In this document: piece by piece, positions 4,402-7,306 of the stretch
How positions within the stretch are numbered: the first letter of the stretch is position 1
How the letters are laid out: the number at the start of each line of letters is the position of its first letter
NCBI GenBank assembly: GCA_012961925.1
Contig: DTYK01000047.1
Location: forward strand, 1-7,306
DNA length: 7,306 nt
Direction: 5' to 3'
Source: Candidatus Latescibacterota bacterium
GTDB lineage: Bacteria; Latescibacterota; MVCY01; DTYK01
Program-made: the position numbers and the translations under genes
Notes under the pieces: generated by a model
What the model saw: the letters and a program-made list of their open reading frames with translations, nothing else
Database searches by the model: none
Told to the model about the DNA's origin: nothing

Positions 4402-6405
4402 ATGGCATACACAAAGGGGCGATGGATGACTGATCAGGGAAGAAAGGATGAAACCAGAATTCAAGACGCGGAGCCTGAGAAGCGAGGGACGGAGATCCTC
4501 GACACGATTGACTCTCCTGAGGACCTACGGAGGCTCAAGATCCCGGAGCTGGTCAAACTCGCCCAGGAGATCCGCCAGCGGATCATAGCTGTTGTCTCCC
4601 GCACAGGGGGACATCTTGCACCAAGCCTAGGGGCGGTTGAGCTGGCGATCGCTCTTCATTATGTATTTAAGACCCCGGGGGACAAGATCATATGGGATGT
4701 TGGTCATCAGGCATATGCTCACAAGCTGCTTACAGGACGTCGAGATGCCTTTGAGACGCTCCGCCAGTACGGTGGCATAAGCGGCTTCCTCAGGAGAGAC
4801 GAGAGCCCCTATGATACCTTTGGGGCGGGACATGCAAGCACTTCCATATCTGCCGCCCTTGGTATAGCCTATTCCCGTGATCTGGCCGGGGAACATAACC
4901 ATGTGGTGGCGGTGATCGGCGATGGAGCGATGGGATGCGGACTGGCCCTTGAGGGGCTAAACAACGCCGGGGCTTCCGGAAGGGACATCATAGTCGTACT
5001 AAATGATAACAGGATGTGCATCTCCCCCAACGTCGGTGCCCTTGCAAAGTATTTTACCGACATAATAACAACCAGAACCTACATTAAATTAAAAACGGAC
5101 ATATGGGAGCTGACAGGCATGATCCCGTCCGTCGGGGGAAGGGTGAGGGCGGCGATCAGGAGGCTCGACGAAAGTATCAAGTCCTTGATTGTTCCGGGAG
5201 TGATCTTCGAAAAGATGGGGTTCCGGTATCTCGGCCCCGTCGATGGACACAACCTCTCCAGGCTCATCAGGATCTTCAAATACGTCAAGGATCTCCACGG
5301 CCCGATCCTCATCCACGTCTATACGATCAAGGGGAAGGGGTACTTCTTCGCTGAAAAGGATGCATCGAAGTTTCACAGCCCCGGGGCCTTCGATAAGGTG
5401 ACGGGCAATCCGAAGTCAAGGGCATCTGCGCCTGCTTATTCCAAGGTTTTCGCAGAGACCCTGACGGAGCTTGCCCAGAAACGCAAGGAGGTGATCGCGA
5501 TCACCGCTGCTATGGCTTATGGCACGGGGTTAGATCGCTTCGCTGAGAAGTTTCCAGACAGGTTCTTTGATGTGGGGATTGCAGAGAGCCATGCCGTGAC
5601 GTTCGCTGCGGGTCTTGCATCCGCAGGATACAGACCGGTTGTGGCTATCTACTCCACGTTCTTGCAGAGGGCCTTTGACCAGATCATTCATGACGTGGCC
5701 CTGCAGAACCTGCCCGTTATCTTTGCCGTGGACCGTAGCGGACTGGTTGGCGAAGATGGTCCCACTCATCATGGCGCCTTCGACCTGAGCTACCTGCGCC
5801 AGATTCCCAATATGGTGGTTATGGCCCCGAAAGACGAACTCGAATTGAAGGGGATGCTGAAGCTGGCCCTGGACTATAAAGAGGGTCCGATTGCACTTAG
5901 ATATCCCAGGGGTGCGGGCACAGGGGTGGACCTGACCCAGAAGATCAAGGAGATAAAGATAGGAAAAGGTGAAATACTACGTGAGGGAAGGGATGCGATG
6001 ATCCTGGCAGTCGGATCGTTGGTCTGGCCATCGTTTCAAGCGGCCCAGATGTTGAAAGAGGCATCTGTTGGCGTAGCCAATATGAGGTTCGTCAAACCCC
6101 TGGATGGAAGGCTCCTTCGACGCTTCTATCGGGAGGGATTAAAGATCATCACGGTTGAGGAGAATACCATAAGAGGTGGATTTGGCAGTGCGGTGATGGA
6201 GTTCTATGAGGAACACGGGATGTCGGATATAAAGCTGAAAAGGCTTGGGATACCGGACCAATTCATCCAGCACGGTCCGAGGGAAGTGCTTCTCGAGGAG
6301 ATCGGCCTCACTGCCCGGGGAATAGCGGCGGCGGTGAGGAAATTTCTGAAGAAAAAAGCAGACAGCCAGAGCAAGTCGAACCTGAACGAGGCGGAACAGA
6401 AATGA
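4402..6405 (+). CDS. dxs: 1-deoxy-D-xylulose-5-phosphate synthase
   Basis: This thiamine-diphosphate enzyme condenses pyruvate with glyceraldehyde 3-phosphate to DXP, the entry to the MEP pathway and a precursor of thiamine and pyridoxal in many bacteria. Visible marks are ILDTIDSPEDL (32-42), GGHLAPSLG (69-77), DVGHQAY (99-105), GDGAM (173-177) with NDNRM (201-205) for ThDP-Mg, GPVDGH (278-283), GIAESHAVTFAAGLASAG (392-409) with catalytic E395, DRSGLVGEDGPTHHG (444-458) and ALRYPRG (498-504). The C-terminal transketolase domain includes EENTIRGGFGSA (586-597). At 667 residues it is slightly longer than usual (about 620-640) because of about 30 extra N-terminal residues and a Lys-rich tail. 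The longest form is listed. ATG at 4426 is preceded by AAAGGGG at better spacing and may be the true start. Substitutions near ThDP (G178, R204, C206, S396) are unusual. It overlaps nadK by 4 nt. Confidence 0.96.
   Translation: MAYTKGRWMTDQGRKDETRIQDAEPEKRGTEILDTIDSPEDLRRLKIPELVKLAQEIRQRIIAVVSRTGGHLAPSLGAVELAIALHYVFKTPGDKIIWDVGHQAYAHKLLTGRRDAFETLRQYGGISGFLRRDESPYDTFGAGHASTSISAALGIAYSRDLAGEHNHVVAVIGDGAMGCGLALEGLNNAGASGRDIIVVLNDNRMCISPNVGALAKYFTDIITTRTYIKLKTDIWELTGMIPSVGGRVRAAIRRLDESIKSLIVPGVIFEKMGFRYLGPVDGHNLSRLIRIFKYVKDLHGPILIHVYTIKGKGYFFAEKDASKFHSPGAFDKVTGNPKSRASAPAYSKVFAETLTELAQKRKEVIAITAAMAYGTGLDRFAEKFPDRFFDVGIAESHAVTFAAGLASAGYRPVVAIYSTFLQRAFDQIIHDVALQNLPVIFAVDRSGLVGEDGPTHHGAFDLSYLRQIPNMVVMAPKDELELKGMLKLALDYKEGPIALRYPRGAGTGVDLTQKIKEIKIGKGEILREGRDAMILAVGSLVWPSFQAAQMLKEASVGVANMRFVKPLDGRLLRRFYREGLKIITVEENTIRGGFGSAVMEFYEEHGMSDIKLKRLGIPDQFIQHGPREVLLEEIGLTARGIAAAVRKFLKKKADSQSKSNLNEAEQK
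4413..4419 (+). promoter_or_regulatory. Shine-Dalgarno candidate for an internal dxs start at 4426
   Basis: AAAGGGG lies 6 nt before the in-frame ATG at 4426, while the ATG at 4402 has only A-rich sequence upstream. The conserved Dxs region starts about 23 residues after the 4426 start, so homology does not settle the choice. Confidence 0.45.
6388..6395 (+). promoter_or_regulatory. Ribosome binding site of nadK inside dxs
   Basis: GAGGCGGA ends 6 nt before the ATG at 6402, within the last codons of dxs. With the ATGA overlap this points to translational coupling. Confidence 0.6.
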
Positions 6406-7268
6406 TAAAAGAAGTAGGGATTATTGCCAATGTGAGGAAAGCAGGAGTGGCGAAGGTTATAAAGGATCTTATTGGGTGGCTGGATAGGAAAGGCATAGCG
6501 GTTCTTCTGGATAACGGACTTTCTTCTCTATGCCGCGAGAGCGGCAGAAAGCCCGATAACCTTTTCCCATCCGAGGAGCTTGTCCGACGATCGGACCTGA
6601 TCGTAGCCTTAGGCGGGGATGGCACAATCCTGTCCGCAGCCCGTATAGCTGGCCCTTATGCCACACCGGTCTTAGGGGTTAATCTGGGCAGCCTCGGTTT
6701 TCTGGCACAGATCGGCCCTGACCAGTTGGAACAGGGCCTGGAAAGGACACTGGCAGGAGACTACCGCATAGAACGACGGATGATACTCAAGGCCTCCAAG
6801 GGGGATGAAACGTTCTTCGCCCTGAACGAGATCCTGATCGAAAGGGGTGCCTCACCAAGGCTCATCAGGATCGAAGTGAATACAGAGGAGGGGCTTATCA
6901 ACAGATATATGGCAGATGGCCTGATCGTCTCGACCCCCACCGGATCCACCGGACACTCCCTCTCTGCAGGAGGTCCCATCGTGCACCCTGGTATGGATGC
7001 GATAATCCTGACGCCTGTATGTCCTCACTCCTTATCCCTTCGCCCTCTGATACTCCCCGCAGATACAGCTCTTGAGGTGGAGGTTGAGTCGGACCGTCCT
7101 CCGGTAATGCTGATCGCTGACGGGCAGAAGGGGTGCGATCTGGAGTCAGGGGAAAGGGTTGCCATCAAGAAGGCCCCCCATACCGCCAATCTGATAGATC
7201 TGCATGGCAAGCCCTTTTACGATGTGCTGAGGGTGAGGCTGAGATGGGGAGGGTCGTATAAAGGATAG
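6402..7268 (+). CDS. nadK: NAD kinase (ATP/polyphosphate-dependent NAD+ kinase)
   Basis: The enzyme phosphorylates NAD+ to NADP+ in the cytosol. The 288-residue protein has the expected length and order: Rossmann-like N-terminus (MIKEVGIIANVRK), catalytic LGGDGT (70-75), LGVNLGSLGFLA (91-102), ALNEILIERG (140-149), ADGLIVSTPTGSTGHSLS (171-188), AGGPIVHP (189-196), LTPVCPHSL (203-211), RPLILP (214-219) and ADGQ (239-242). The usual 'TGSTAYS' reads TGSTGHS here, so H185 replaces a Tyr that lies in the NAD pocket of known structures. The core motifs are otherwise intact, so activity is expected. Its start overlaps the dxs stop (ATGA). NADPH is the reductant of DXP reductoisomerase, the next MEP step, which makes the linkage sensible, although nadK is needed for general metabolism too. 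Confidence 0.97.
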   Translation: MIKEVGIIANVRKAGVAKVIKDLIGWLDRKGIAVLLDNGLSSLCRESGRKPDNLFPSEELVRRSDLIVALGGDGTILSAARIAGPYATPVLGVNLGSLGFLAQIGPDQLEQGLERTLAGDYRIERRMILKASKGDETFFALNEILIERGASPRLIRIEVNTEEGLINRYMADGLIVSTPTGSTGHSLSAGGPIVHPGMDAIILTPVCPHSLSLRPLILPADTALEVEVESDRPPVMLIADGQKGCDLESGERVAIKKAPHTANLIDLHGKPFYDVLRVRLRWGGSYKG

Positions 7269-7306
7269 ATGAATGATCAAGAAAGGTCTGTATGGCACGG
7301 CTGGTC
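7269..7306 (+). other. Possible start of a further gene, frame undecided
   Basis: Three ATGs in three frames are open to the right edge: 7269 (MNDQERSVWHGW), 7273 (MIKKGLYGTAG) and 7292 (MARLV). AAGGA at 7261-7265 is 7 nt before 7273. GAAAGG at 7281-7286 is 5 nt before 7292. The ATG at 7269 directly follows the nadK stop and is too close to AAGGA. The tight spacing suggests the operon continues, but with at most 12 codons visible no product can be named. Confidence 0.35.

Noticed and set aside
6308..6625. 105-codon minus-strand open frame across the dxs-nadK junction
   Set aside because: It opposes two strongly conserved genes, has a Ser/Pro-rich translation with no family match I can recognise, and has no sign of its own expression signals.

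Overview
All recognisable genes lie on the + strand. The window has moderate G+C and looks like a piece of a bacterial chromosome. It carries the MEP (non-mevalonate) isoprenoid enzyme Dxs, a eubacterial XseB, a bacterial NAD kinase, and envelope-type glycosyltransferase and radical SAM genes. The lineage cannot be fixed from this sequence alone. The xseB-prenyl synthase-dxs order and the GT2/SPASM pair suggest a Gram-negative or poorly cultured phylum (Desulfobacterota-, Planctomycetota- or Omnitrophota-like), and I hold that loosely.

Left block (1-1783): the C-terminal part of a membrane-anchored family 2 glycosyltransferase, cut by the window edge, is followed 11 nt later by a radical SAM protein with a C-terminal SPASM-type cysteine cluster. 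These probably form the end of a surface-glycan or glycolipid operon.

Middle gap (1784-2079): this 296-nt stretch has no gene but is densely structured. Four 25-nt units, two direct and then two inverted (1796-1957), each start with GGAAT or GGAGTT, followed by a small hairpin with a YTYA loop. The two inner base pairs of the stem covary between units. This is the layout of REP/BIME elements. More hairpins follow up to the next start codon.

Right block (2080-7268): a tight operon of five genes. They are a PF03706-type multi-pass membrane protein (flippase-like), xseB, a trans-polyprenyl diphosphate synthase, dxs and nadK. Gaps are 3, 44 and 34 nt, then a 4-nt ATGA overlap. Dxs makes the first committed intermediate of the MEP pathway, the prenyl synthase condenses the resulting C5 units, and NadK supplies NADP(H), which DXP reductoisomerase needs downstream. 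XseB is the small subunit of exonuclease VII and commonly sits beside ispA/dxs. The large subunit gene xseA is not in the window; the membrane protein occupies the place where it would be expected.

At the right edge another gene probably begins directly after nadK, but three start codons in three frames compete and too little is visible to choose. No new multi-gene system is evident. The most interesting signal is the structured repeat array. Next are the archaeal-style first aspartate motif of the prenyl synthase and unusual substitutions beside the cofactor or substrate motifs of Dxs and NadK.
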